DNA of 12,534 bases from Lachnospiraceae bacterium (lineage in GTDB: Bacteria > Bacillota_A > Clostridia > Lachnospirales > Lachnospiraceae): positions 1 to 12,534 of the forward strand of contig VSNT01000117.1 in the NCBI GenBank assembly GCA_009774465.1, read 5' to 3'. Of the stretch, positions 1-6,907 are shown piece by piece (position 1 is the first letter of the stretch; each line of letters begins with the position of its first letter). Under the pieces are notes generated by a model. It was given only the letters and a program-made list of their open reading frames with translations. It had not been told where the DNA came from and did no database searches. Both the position numbers and the translations under genes were made by a program.

Positions 1-1677
1 GAGATTTGTATAATAGACATGATCAACACAATAGGTACCAAGAGATGCCCTGATTTCTCCCATAGACTTTCGTTTCCCGGTAACCTTCTTCTGAAAACGC
101 CCTTCTTTTTCCCGATAATCTTCCGCTTCCTGCTGTGTAATCCCCATTTTGTTAATTAATAAATCAAGATTTAATTTATTGCGTTTTTCTTCTTCCAAAA
201 CATAACAATACAGGGCCCTGAATGCAATTTCTGATGTTGGAATCTGCTTTTCCACAGTCCATTCATAATCAATCACTGTCCAATGGTCACCATCTACCAG
301 GATATTGGCAAAAATAAGATCATAATCTGTTACCTGACATTCCTCCCCGTAAGAAATTAATTCCAGATACCGGTCAAACAGCCTGTAGAATCCTTCCATA
401 TCGTTCTTTTCCAAACACTCATCCAAAAGTGCTTCCAAAGTAACCCCTTTTTCATAAGGAAATTCTGCATATTCTCCGTCAGAAGAAATTTCACAGGGAT
501 TAATCAAAAGTTCACTCCCCTCATAGCGTTTCTTTAAAAGCTCACAGGAACGCTTCATGCCTTTGATATGCTCTTTTGCTTCCTCACTTAAGGGAATCTT
601 ATGCACCACACGTCCGTCAGGGGTATCTAAAACCTCCGTTTTAAGCGCATAATCTACAGCTCTGTCATTGGAATACTTTACATAATCTATTTGGGTGTCC
701 TCACCGATCACCACCAGATAGGAATTAGAAAAAATATCAAATAAATGCTCCCTGGTAATACTGTCAAACACATACTTTTCATTAAAAAGCACCATTCTGT
801 CTCTGTCAAAATTACGAATATTATCTGTCAGTTCGCCCGAAGCAGGCAGACGCTTATCCGAATAAATTGCAGTAGGAAATTTATAGTCAGGATAAGGGTA
901 ATAAAAAGAATAGTTTTCCACGCCGCAGCTTTCAAAGATTTTCTCCAGGCCGGGGCGTGTAAATGTACGCGCACTTCCGCCATCAGGATAGCCTTCCAGC
1001 CCGGAAAAATAAGTACCCAAATGATCTTCCTTACACCCTGCCCAGTATTTAAGACCAAACCTGTTTTCAATTGCAATAACAATACGCCCGTTATTTTTTA
1101 CATGTTTTCTCATTATATTCAGAAAATCTTCATAAGGCGTCTTTGAATCAATATAAGACTGTCCATATTCAAAAACTCCTATCATACAGGCAAAATCATA
1201 ATCCACATCAAGAGAAGGCTCTATATCCGCAAAATTTCCAACATAAATTTCAATATTATCTTTATCCTGATTCCTGTATGCATTAATATGGCTTCTTTTT
1301 GCGGATAAATCTACGCAGGTGACATTTTTTGCTTTTTCCGAAAGTTTTTCCGTAATTGCTCCGCAGCCGGAACCTATTTCCAGCACTTTATCTGTGGGCT
1401 TTATGGGAAGCCAGTCCACAATATTTCCCCGAAGAGGTGACAGATGGTATAAAACAGGCCAGCTTTTTCTCTCTTCAATAATAGAAGGGTATTCCACTCT
1501 GGAAGCATCCTTCACAATCTTTAATATTTCATCTTCAATCACACCGTCGCTGTAGCGGTCTTCCCCCGGATAAAACTTATAATTTAAAGTCACATTTCCT
1601 ATTTTTTCAGGCAGCTTCCCCAGCAGTTCTCCTTCTTTTAAATGAATTGGCGCCGGTCTTTTTCCTTCTTCCCTCAT
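1..1677 (-). CDS. SAM methyltransferase-kinase fusion, WbdD-like glycan capping candidate (3' end beyond window)
   Basis: The frame is open for 559 codons from ATG at 1677 to the left edge, so the C-terminus is missing. A ribosome binding site (AAAGGAAAG) lies 15 bases or less after the wzt stop. A class I methyltransferase domain spans about residues 60-300: motif I is VLEIGSGCG (98-106), a SAM-ribose acidic site is CVDLS, and IENRFGLKYW follows the Rossmann core. A protein-kinase/aminoglycoside-phosphotransferase-like domain spans about 315-530. It has a candidate ATP lysine (YVKYS, K334), a catalytic loop DYDLIFAN with D453 and N458 spaced as in HRDxxxxN, and a metal-binding D470 in VIDYEW. 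The order methyltransferase then kinase is that of WbdD, which caps O-polysaccharide ends in E. coli O9a. Capping function here is inferred from domain order and the wzt neighbour. A sugar O-methyltransferase with an inactive kinase fold is an alternative. Domain calls are by eye. Confidence 0.85.
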   Translation of the reverse strand, partial: MREEGKRPAPIHLKEGELLGKLPEKIGNVTLNYKFYPGEDRYSDGVIEDEILKIVKDASRVEYPSIIEERKSWPVLYHLSPLRGNIVDWLPIKPTDKVLEIGSGCGAITEKLSEKAKNVTCVDLSAKRSHINAYRNQDKDNIEIYVGNFADIEPSLDVDYDFACMIGVFEYGQSYIDSKTPYEDFLNIMRKHVKNNGRIVIAIENRFGLKYWAGCKEDHLGTYFSGLEGYPDGGSARTFTRPGLEKIFESCGVENYSFYYPYPDYKFPTAIYSDKRLPASGELTDNIRNFDRDRMVLFNEKYVFDSITREHLFDIFSNSYLVVIGEDTQIDYVKYSNDRAVDYALKTEVLDTPDGRVVHKIPLSEEAKEHIKGMKRSCELLKKRYEGSELLINPCEISSDGEYAEFPYEKGVTLEALLDECLEKNDMEGFYRLFDRYLELISYGEECQVTDYDLIFANILVDGDHWTVIDYEWTVEKQIPTSEIAFRALYCYVLEEEKRNKLNLDLLINKMGITQQEAEDYREKEGRFQKKVTGKRKSMGEIRASLGTYCVDHVYYTNL

Positions 1678-1692
1678 GAGCTTTCCTTTCTT

Positions 1693-2991
1693 TTATACAT
1701 CAACTACCGTGATTTCTGAATTTGTGTCATAATACCCTACCGTATCCTTGTCGGAAATCACCGTCAAATTCAGCACGTCATATAATCTGTGATACACCTG
1801 AAAATCTTCATTTTCATATCCGGTTACTCCTAAAGAAAGCAGATATTCACCTCCCTGGAGGTCAATCTTCTGGGTAAAAGTAATCTGTTTTTCTGCACCA
1901 GCCCGCACAGGTTCCAGAAAAGCTTTTTCAACCATAGTATTGGTTCCTGTTATTTCCACACCCTTAATGTTTTTAATGGTAAACGCAAAAATGGGAGCCT
2001 GAATATCCCTTTCAAAGTGCACCTTCATATGTACACTGCATTTTTGTCCTTTTATAATCGCACTGCTTCTTCTGCCCTCAGCATCTGTCACATAATATTC
2101 TTCAATCATGGCAGCCTTTGTTCCATATTCAAGCAGTTCAGGATTGGTCAGTCCGTCGCCGCCTTCTTTCTCCTTTACAGAAGCCTGTGCCGCCGCCTTA
2201 ATATCCTTATCATGAAGCAGTTCATCATCACTGTCTCCTCCAAAGGGATACTGTCCTACAAGCACCTGTTTATAGGCATCTATCATTTCCTTGGGAGAAC
2301 CCTCTCCTAATTTTACACCCTGATTTAAAAGCACTACCCTGTCACAGTATTTGCTGATACTGCTTAAATCATGACTTACAAAGAGAATTGTTTTCCCCAT
2401 CTGCTTAAATTCATCAAATTTGTGATAACATTTCGCCTGAAAAAATACGTCACCAACAGACAATGCCTCATCCACAATCAGGATCTCCGGCTCAATATTA
2501 ATGGCAAGAGCAAAAGCCAGCCGCACAAACATACCGCTGGAATAGGTTTTCACCGGCTGATAAACATAATCTCCAATATCTGCAAACCCCAGTATATCGT
2601 CCATTTTTGCATCAATTTCTTTTTTGGAAAAGCCCATCATTGTACCGTTTAAATAAATGTTCTCGATTCCATTGTATTCCATGTTAAAGCCTGCCCCCAG
2701 CTCTAACAATGCTGAAATTCTTCCATTTACCCGTACCGAACCTTTCGTGGGATTAAGAACACCGGTAATAATTTTCAAAATAGTTGATTTTCCGGAGCCA
2801 TTGGTTCCTATAATGCCAACAGTTTCCCCCTGGGACACACACAAGTCCACGCCCTTTAATGCATAATGCTCCTTATAACGCTTTTTTCTGCCAAGTCCCA
2901 ATGCTTCCTTTAATCTGTCCGAAGGTTTATCGTAAAGCTTATATGCCTTTTCCAGCTCTTTTACTTCTATAATGGTCTTTTTTTCTTCCAT
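1693..2991 (-). CDS. wzt: Polysaccharide ABC exporter ATPase with C-terminal glycan-binding domain (Wzt-like)
   Basis: This is the nucleotide-binding subunit that powers export of a lipid-linked polysaccharide by the adjacent permease. Numbered from M at 2991 (432 aa), it shows Walker A GTNGSGKST (62-70), the signature YSSGMFVRLA (150-159), Walker B LIVDE (171-175) and switch H207. TagH-type ATPases without the extension end near residue 250. Here about 150 residues follow a charged linker and resemble the Wzt C-terminal beta-sandwich, ending with GYENEDFQVYHRLYDVLNL. In E. coli O8/O9a that domain binds the capped end of the glycan. The start at 2991 is chosen because GGAG lies 6 bases upstream and homology begins there; a GTG at 3051 would add 20 residues of unlikely sequence. 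It follows wzm and precedes the methyltransferase-kinase by 15 bases. Confidence 0.93.
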   Translation of the reverse strand: MEEKKTIIEVKELEKAYKLYDKPSDRLKEALGLGRKKRYKEHYALKGVDLCVSQGETVGIIGTNGSGKSTILKIITGVLNPTKGSVRVNGRISALLELGAGFNMEYNGIENIYLNGTMMGFSKKEIDAKMDDILGFADIGDYVYQPVKTYSSGMFVRLAFALAINIEPEILIVDEALSVGDVFFQAKCYHKFDEFKQMGKTILFVSHDLSSISKYCDRVVLLNQGVKLGEGSPKEMIDAYKQVLVGQYPFGGDSDDELLHDKDIKAAAQASVKEKEGGDGLTNPELLEYGTKAAMIEEYYVTDAEGRRSSAIIKGQKCSVHMKVHFERDIQAPIFAFTIKNIKGVEITGTNTMVEKAFLEPVRAGAEKQITFTQKIDLQGGEYLLSLGVTGYENEDFQVYHRLYDVLNLTVISDKDTVGYYDTNSEITVVDV

Positions 2992-2997
2992 GTTAAT

Positions 2998-3001
2998 CTC
3001 C
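2998..3001 (-). promoter_or_regulatory. Ribosome binding site that sets the wzt start
   Basis: GGAG on the minus strand sits 6 bases before ATG 2991. The upstream in-frame GTG (3051) and ATGs have poorer sites, so this decides the start. Confidence 0.6.
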
Positions 3002-3066
3002 ATTCCGAAACGTCCCGGCAAAGACATGGCTTTGCTGGCGCTCCGGCACAAATTTAATCCGCTTTC

Positions 3067-4098
3067 CTAAAGCACATCTGCAAAGTGTACCTTTAACCTT
3101 TTGAATATCAATGAACCCACGCAAAACAGTGTAACCGTAAATATCCAAAAATAAGTCGATGAATAGAAGTGTTCCCAAAACCATTCATCCCCGTAAATTG
3201 CATTCCGAAATCCATTTACAATATAAACAAGGGGATTTAACTTAAATAATGTAATGACATTGTCGTCATTCAGCATACCAATATTCCATAAAATCGGTGT
3301 TGCCCACATGAAAACCTGAAGACCGATATTAATAATCTGGGCCAGATCCTTGAAAAATACCACAATAGCGCAGGTACAATAGCTCATGGCAAGTACCAGA
3401 ACAAACATACAGAAGCTGTAATAAATAATCTGCAGGGTATAAGGCGTGGGAAAATATCCGTAGCATGCAGCAACAATCAAAAGCACTGCCACAAAAAAGA
3501 TATGGATAAAAGTTGCCGCTATCAGCTTGATAATAGGCAGAATACTGATATTGAAAACCACCTTCTTTACCAGATAACTGTATTCCAGAAGCGCATTTGT
3601 CCCGTTGGTAATGGCTTCTGAAAAATAAAACCAGGGTACCAGCCCCGACGTAAGAAACAATACATAAGGGACTTCAACACCACTTGAAACCATCTGAGAG
3701 CGCGTCTGAAACACTTTGTCAAAAACAATCCAGTACATGACCACCGTCACCACCGGCTGCACCAGCGCCCAGACAAACCCCAGATAAGAACCTGCATACC
3801 GCTTCTTAAAATCATTTTTTGCAAGCTTCCAAATCAGCTCTCTGCTTTGAAACAGTTCTCTTGGGATAATAAACATTCTGTCATAATACACACCAAAAAT
3901 AATGGCTGCCAGTGCAAGCAGCGCGCAGGCGCAGTACTTTTTCAGGTTTTCCGTATAGGGATCGGGCGCCAGAGGATTATTATGCGTCAGCACCATGATT
4001 GCAACGATAATGCAGATTCCCCAAAAAATGCCAATCCCTAAGATTTTCGGCGGTTTTTCAATTCGAAAACGCTTGTTATTTTTAACATGGCTGTCCAT
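3067..4098 (-). CDS. wzm: Polysaccharide ABC exporter permease (Wzm/TagG-like, ABC-2 type) with extra N-terminal helices
   Basis: This is the membrane subunit that forms the channel for the glycan, paired with the Wzt-like ATPase just downstream. The ABC-2 core covers about residues 82-343. It begins with the cytosolic stretch LAKNDFKKRYAGSYLG and the first core helix GFVWALVQPVVTVVMYWIVF, has several further hydrophobic helices, and contains the family-typical NPLVYIVNGFRNAIY near 288-302. Wzm/TagG proteins are usually about 260-275 aa; this one has 343. The surplus is an N-terminal extension with two more hydrophobic segments (about 20-37 and 55-71) joined by a proline-rich loop. It starts 5 bases after the rfbC stop, so the two genes are probably translationally coupled; the site before ATG is weak. 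Family assignment is firm, while the transported glycan is inferred from the rfb genes. Confidence 0.93.
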   Translation of the reverse strand: MDSHVKNNKRFRIEKPPKILGIGIFWGICIIVAIMVLTHNNPLAPDPYTENLKKYCACALLALAAIIFGVYYDRMFIIPRELFQSRELIWKLAKNDFKKRYAGSYLGFVWALVQPVVTVVMYWIVFDKVFQTRSQMVSSGVEVPYVLFLTSGLVPWFYFSEAITNGTNALLEYSYLVKKVVFNISILPIIKLIAATFIHIFFVAVLLIVAACYGYFPTPYTLQIIYYSFCMFVLVLAMSYCTCAIVVFFKDLAQIINIGLQVFMWATPILWNIGMLNDDNVITLFKLNPLVYIVNGFRNAIYGDEWFWEHFYSSTYFWIFTVTLFCVGSLIFKRLKVHFADVL

Positions 4099-4103
4099 AT
4101 TGC

Positions 4104-4670
4104 TTATCCGTTCTTTCTGCTTTCTGTATATTCTTTAAAACTGCTCCAGTTTTTATCCCTATCAGCCATAATCAGTTCCGTTCCTTCTTCAAAAGGCCAT
4201 TTAACGCCAATATCAGGATCGTCAAACTTAAGTCCTCCTTCATCACCGGGATGATAAAAGTCCGTACATTTATATGCAAATTCCGCATAATCTGACAAAA
4301 CCACAAAACCATGCGCAAAATTTTTCGGAATAAAAAACTGCTTTTTATTTTCAGCGGAAAGAACAACGCCAAACCACTTCCCGTAGGTTTTTGAATCCTG
4401 CCTTAAATCTACGGCAACATCAAACACTTCCCCTGAAATAACTCTCACCAGCTTGTCCTGGGGGTGATTAATCTGAAAGTGCAGTCCACGCAGCACATTT
4501 TTTACGGAAGCAGACTGGTTGTCCTGAACAAATACCTGATCAATTCCCACTTCCTTAAAATCGTTATAATTATAAGTCTCCATAAAGTAACCACGCTCAT
4601 CCCCAAAAACAGCCGGAGTAATTACTTTTAATCCTTCAATTTCACATGTTTCCACTGTTATTTTTCCCAT
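4104..4670 (-). CDS. rfbC: dTDP-4-dehydrorhamnose 3,5-epimerase (RmlC)
   Basis: This cytosolic cupin enzyme epimerises dTDP-4-keto-6-deoxyglucose at C3 and C5 to dTDP-4-keto-L-rhamnose, the third step of dTDP-rhamnose synthesis. The 188 residues match the family length. Visible motifs are FGDERGYF (22-29), RGLHFQ with catalytic H64, VFDVAVDLR (82-90), IPKNFAHGF (114-122), and AYKCTDFYHP, whose Y133 corresponds to the catalytic tyrosine. D170 is a candidate partner of H64, by comparison with the His-Asp pair known in the family. It lies 66 bases downstream of rfbA and 5 bases upstream of wzm. A purine-rich stretch (GAGAGGAAG) precedes the ATG at a rather long distance. No truncation or odd residue is seen. 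Confidence 0.97.
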   Translation of the reverse strand: MGKITVETCEIEGLKVITPAVFGDERGYFMETYNYNDFKEVGIDQVFVQDNQSASVKNVLRGLHFQINHPQDKLVRVISGEVFDVAVDLRQDSKTYGKWFGVVLSAENKKQFFIPKNFAHGFVVLSDYAEFAYKCTDFYHPGDEGGLKFDDPDIGVKWPFEEGTELIMADRDKNWSSFKEYTESRKNG

Positions 4671-4736
4671 AATCCGTTTTTCTTCCTCTCTTTCCTCAGT
4701 ATTAAAAATCGCTTGTTATTTTATAAAGACATCAAA

Positions 4737-5606
4737 TTATAGCCCGTCGGCCACTTCCTTCATATATTTCCCATAATCCGTCTTCATCAAAGGCTCCGCC
4801 AGCTTAAGAAGCTGCTCCCTGTTAATAAAGCCTCTTTTATACGCAATTTCTTCTATGCAGGAAATATACAGTCCCTGTCTTTTCTGGAAAGCCGCTACAA
4901 AGTCAGCCGCATCCAATAGAGAATCATGATTCCCCGTATCCAGCCATGCAAACCCTCTCCCTAAAGTTTCCACATGCAGCGTGCCTCTTCTTAAATACTC
5001 GTTATTAATGCTGGTGATTTCAATTTCCCCTCTTGCAGAAGGCTTTACGTTTGCTGCAATTTCCACCACATCATTATCATAAAAATACAGCCCCGGCACC
5101 GCGTAATTGCTTTTGGGATTCTGGGGCTTTTCCTCTATGGAAAGAGCCTTCCCTGCCTGATCAAACTCCACCACCCCATACTCTCTGGGATCACGTACAT
5201 AATATCCGAAAATAGTCGCTCCTTTTTCTCTGGAAGCCACTTCTCTAAGCACTCTTGAAAAACTCTGCCCGTAAAAGATATTGTCCCCCAAGACAAGCGC
5301 TACATTATCCTTTCCAATAAAATCAGCGCCAATAATGAATGCATCCGCAAGCCCTCTGGGACTTTCCTGCACCGCATAGGAAAAAGACATGCCAAGCTGG
5401 CTTCCATCCTCCAAAAGCGCCTCAAAAACAGGCAGATCTCTGGGAGTGGAAATAATCAGCACCTCTCTGATTCCTGCCAGCATTAATGTTGACAAGGGAT
5501 AATAAATCATAGGCTTATCATAAACCGGCATAATCTGTTTGCTGATTGCCTTGGTCAGCGGATAAAGTCTTGTGCCCGAACCTCCGGCCAAAATAATTCC
5601 TTTCAT
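4737..5606 (-). CDS. rfbA: Glucose-1-phosphate thymidylyltransferase (RmlA)
   Basis: This enzyme makes dTDP-glucose from glucose-1-phosphate and dTTP, the committed and usually feedback-inhibited first step to dTDP-rhamnose. Its 289 residues are the normal length. The nucleotide-binding signature is LAGGSGTRLYPLT (6-18), followed by KQIMPVYDKPMIYYPL (23-38), metal-binding D108 in VLGDNIFYG, IEEKPQNPKSNYAV (157-170), GEIEITSINNEYL (193-205) and WLDTGNHDSL (221-230). The ATG at 5606 has an excellent ribosome binding site, GGAGGAG, 4-6 bases away. It appears to have its own promoter in the gap after rfbB, so its expression can differ from that of the lysozyme and rfbB. rfbC follows after 66 bases. 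Confidence 0.97.
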   Translation of the reverse strand: MKGIILAGGSGTRLYPLTKAISKQIMPVYDKPMIYYPLSTLMLAGIREVLIISTPRDLPVFEALLEDGSQLGMSFSYAVQESPRGLADAFIIGADFIGKDNVALVLGDNIFYGQSFSRVLREVASREKGATIFGYYVRDPREYGVVEFDQAGKALSIEEKPQNPKSNYAVPGLYFYDNDVVEIAANVKPSARGEIEITSINNEYLRRGTLHVETLGRGFAWLDTGNHDSLLDAADFVAAFQKRQGLYISCIEEIAYKRGFINREQLLKLAEPLMKTDYGKYMKEVADGL

Positions 5607-5691
5607 CTTGCTCCTCCATTTTTATTTATTCAAAGTTCTGTTACATTTAAGGGTTATATTCTCAAAATATTTGCTGCCAAAAACTTTTATA

Positions 5692-5721
5692 AGTATACCA
5701 TAAAATGGGAGTGATTGTAAA
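5692..5721 (-). promoter_or_regulatory. Sigma-A promoter for rfbA and the export genes
   Basis: On the minus strand there is TTTACA (5716-5721), an 18-base spacer, then TATACT (5692-5697) preceded by TG one base away (extended -10). The start of transcription would be near 5685, leaving a leader of about 80 bases before rfbA. The -35 box overlaps the loop and 3' arm of the terminator hairpin. Found by eye only. Confidence 0.55.
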
Positions 5722-5730
5722 TCACTCCCA
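5702..5730 (-). terminator. Intrinsic terminator after rfbB, inside the cluster
   Basis: There is a perfect 11-bp inverted repeat (5706-5716 with 5720-5730) and a 3-base loop. On the minus strand it is followed by TTTTA. It lies 43 bases after the rfbB stop. The short T-run suggests a leaky terminator, so some transcripts could continue into rfbA. Confidence 0.7.
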
Positions 5731-5739
5731 CTTCTCAAT

Positions 5740-5753
5740 CCTGCCCGGGCAGG
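5740..5753. repeat. Perfect 14-bp GC-rich palindrome
   Basis: CCTGCCCGGGCAGG lies between the rfbB stop and the terminator hairpin. It could be a second hairpin stabilising the 3' end, or a protein site; the sequence does not decide. Confidence 0.4.
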
Positions 5754-5773
5754 CGATAATCAGGGTAGAATTT

Positions 5774-6856
5774 TCAGCGGTTTTTGTACATATCATCATA
5801 ATACTTCTGATAATCTCCGCTGGTTACATTTTTCATCCATTCTTCGTGTTCAAAAAACCATGCTATGGTGCGTTTAATTCCTTCTTTAAACATGGTTTCC
5901 GGCTCCCATCCAATCTCAGCCTTAATCTTATCGGGAGCTATGGCATATCTTCTGTCATGTCCCTTGCGGTCTTCCACAAACGTTATCAGATCTTCACTTA
6001 CCAGCTTCTTTCTGGGATCTTCTTCGGGAAGCATTTCCTGCAGGGTATCTAAAATAATATGAATAATCTCTATATTCTGCTTTTCATTGTGGCCGCCTAC
6101 ATTATAAGTCTCAAAAAGTCTGCCCTTTTCCTGCACCATATCAATTGCCTTGGCATGATCTTCCACATAAAGCCAGTCGCGGACATTCTTTCCATCCCCG
6201 TAGACAGGCAGCTTCTTTCCCTGCAGCGCATTGTTAATAATCAGCGGAATCAGCTTTTCAGGAAACTGGTAAGGGCCATAATTATTAGAACAGTTTGTAA
6301 TATTTGCAGGAAATTTATAGGTATCCATATAGGCCTTAACCAGCATGTCCGAGCTGGCCTTGCTTGCTGAATATGGGCTGTGAGGCGCATATGGCGTGGT
6401 TTCATAAAAATATCCGCCATCTTCCTCTAAGGAGCCATAAACCTCATCTGTGGATACATGCAAAAATTTCTTGTCCTCTTTAAAGGTGCCATCCGGATTT
6501 TCCCAGGCAGCCTTGGCGCAGTTTAACATAACTGCGGTTCCAAGCACATTGGTCTGTACAAAAATTTCCGGTGTTTTAATACTTCTGTCCACATGGCTTT
6601 CCGCCGCAAAATGCACCACTCTGTCAATCTCATTTTCTGCAAATACTTTGGAAATCGCTTCCTTATCACAGATATCAGCCTTTACAAATGTGTAATTTTC
6701 CCTGCCCTCCAGACTTTTAAGGTTTTCAAGATTTCCTGCGTAAGTAAGTGCATCTACATTAATGATTCTGATTTCATTGTCATATTTTTTAAACATATAA
6801 TGAATATAATTTGAACCGATAAATCCGGCTCCCCCTGTTACCAAGTAAGTTCTCAT
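5774..6856 (-). CDS. rfbB: dTDP-glucose 4,6-dehydratase (RmlB)
   Basis: This NAD-dependent extended short-chain dehydrogenase converts dTDP-glucose to dTDP-4-keto-6-deoxyglucose, step two of dTDP-rhamnose synthesis. Numbered from ATG 6856 (360 aa), it shows the NAD motif TGGAGFIG (7-14), HFAAESHVDRSI, STDEVYG with T136, D137 and E138, and the catalytic YSASK (Y162, K166). NCSNNYGPYQFPEKLIPL and YGDGKNVRDWLYVEDH are both classic for RmlB. A TTG at 6871 in the same frame has an AAAGG site 7 bases upstream and would add five residues; ATG 6856 is preferred because homologues begin at MRTYLVTGGAGF-like sequence. The lysozyme gene ends only about 50 bases upstream with no terminator between them, so the two are probably co-transcribed. 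A hairpin follows the stop. Confidence 0.95.
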   Translation of the reverse strand: MRTYLVTGGAGFIGSNYIHYMFKKYDNEIRIINVDALTYAGNLENLKSLEGRENYTFVKADICDKEAISKVFAENEIDRVVHFAAESHVDRSIKTPEIFVQTNVLGTAVMLNCAKAAWENPDGTFKEDKKFLHVSTDEVYGSLEEDGGYFYETTPYAPHSPYSASKASSDMLVKAYMDTYKFPANITNCSNNYGPYQFPEKLIPLIINNALQGKKLPVYGDGKNVRDWLYVEDHAKAIDMVQEKGRLFETYNVGGHNEKQNIEIIHIILDTLQEMLPEEDPRKKLVSEDLITFVEDRKGHDRRYAIAPDKIKAEIGWEPETMFKEGIKRTIAWFFEHEEWMKNVTSGDYQKYYDDMYKNR

Positions 6857-6907
6857 TGTGTAATTTTTCAACCTTCAACCTTTCTTATCTAAACATTCTT
6901 TATTTTC

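Noticed and set aside
745..1146. Plus-strand open frame of 133 codons opposite the methyltransferase.
   Set aside because: The minus strand is open for 559 codons with clear methyltransferase and kinase motifs; this is its shadow.
2992..3051. Longer wzt start at GTG 3051.
   Set aside because: It adds 20 residues not typical of the family, and its ribosome binding site is distant, while ATG 2991 has GGAG at 6 bases.
4671..4736. Possible promoter between rfbA and rfbC.
   Set aside because: AT-rich hexamers exist, but no pair with proper spacing was found; read-through from the rfbA promoter explains expression.
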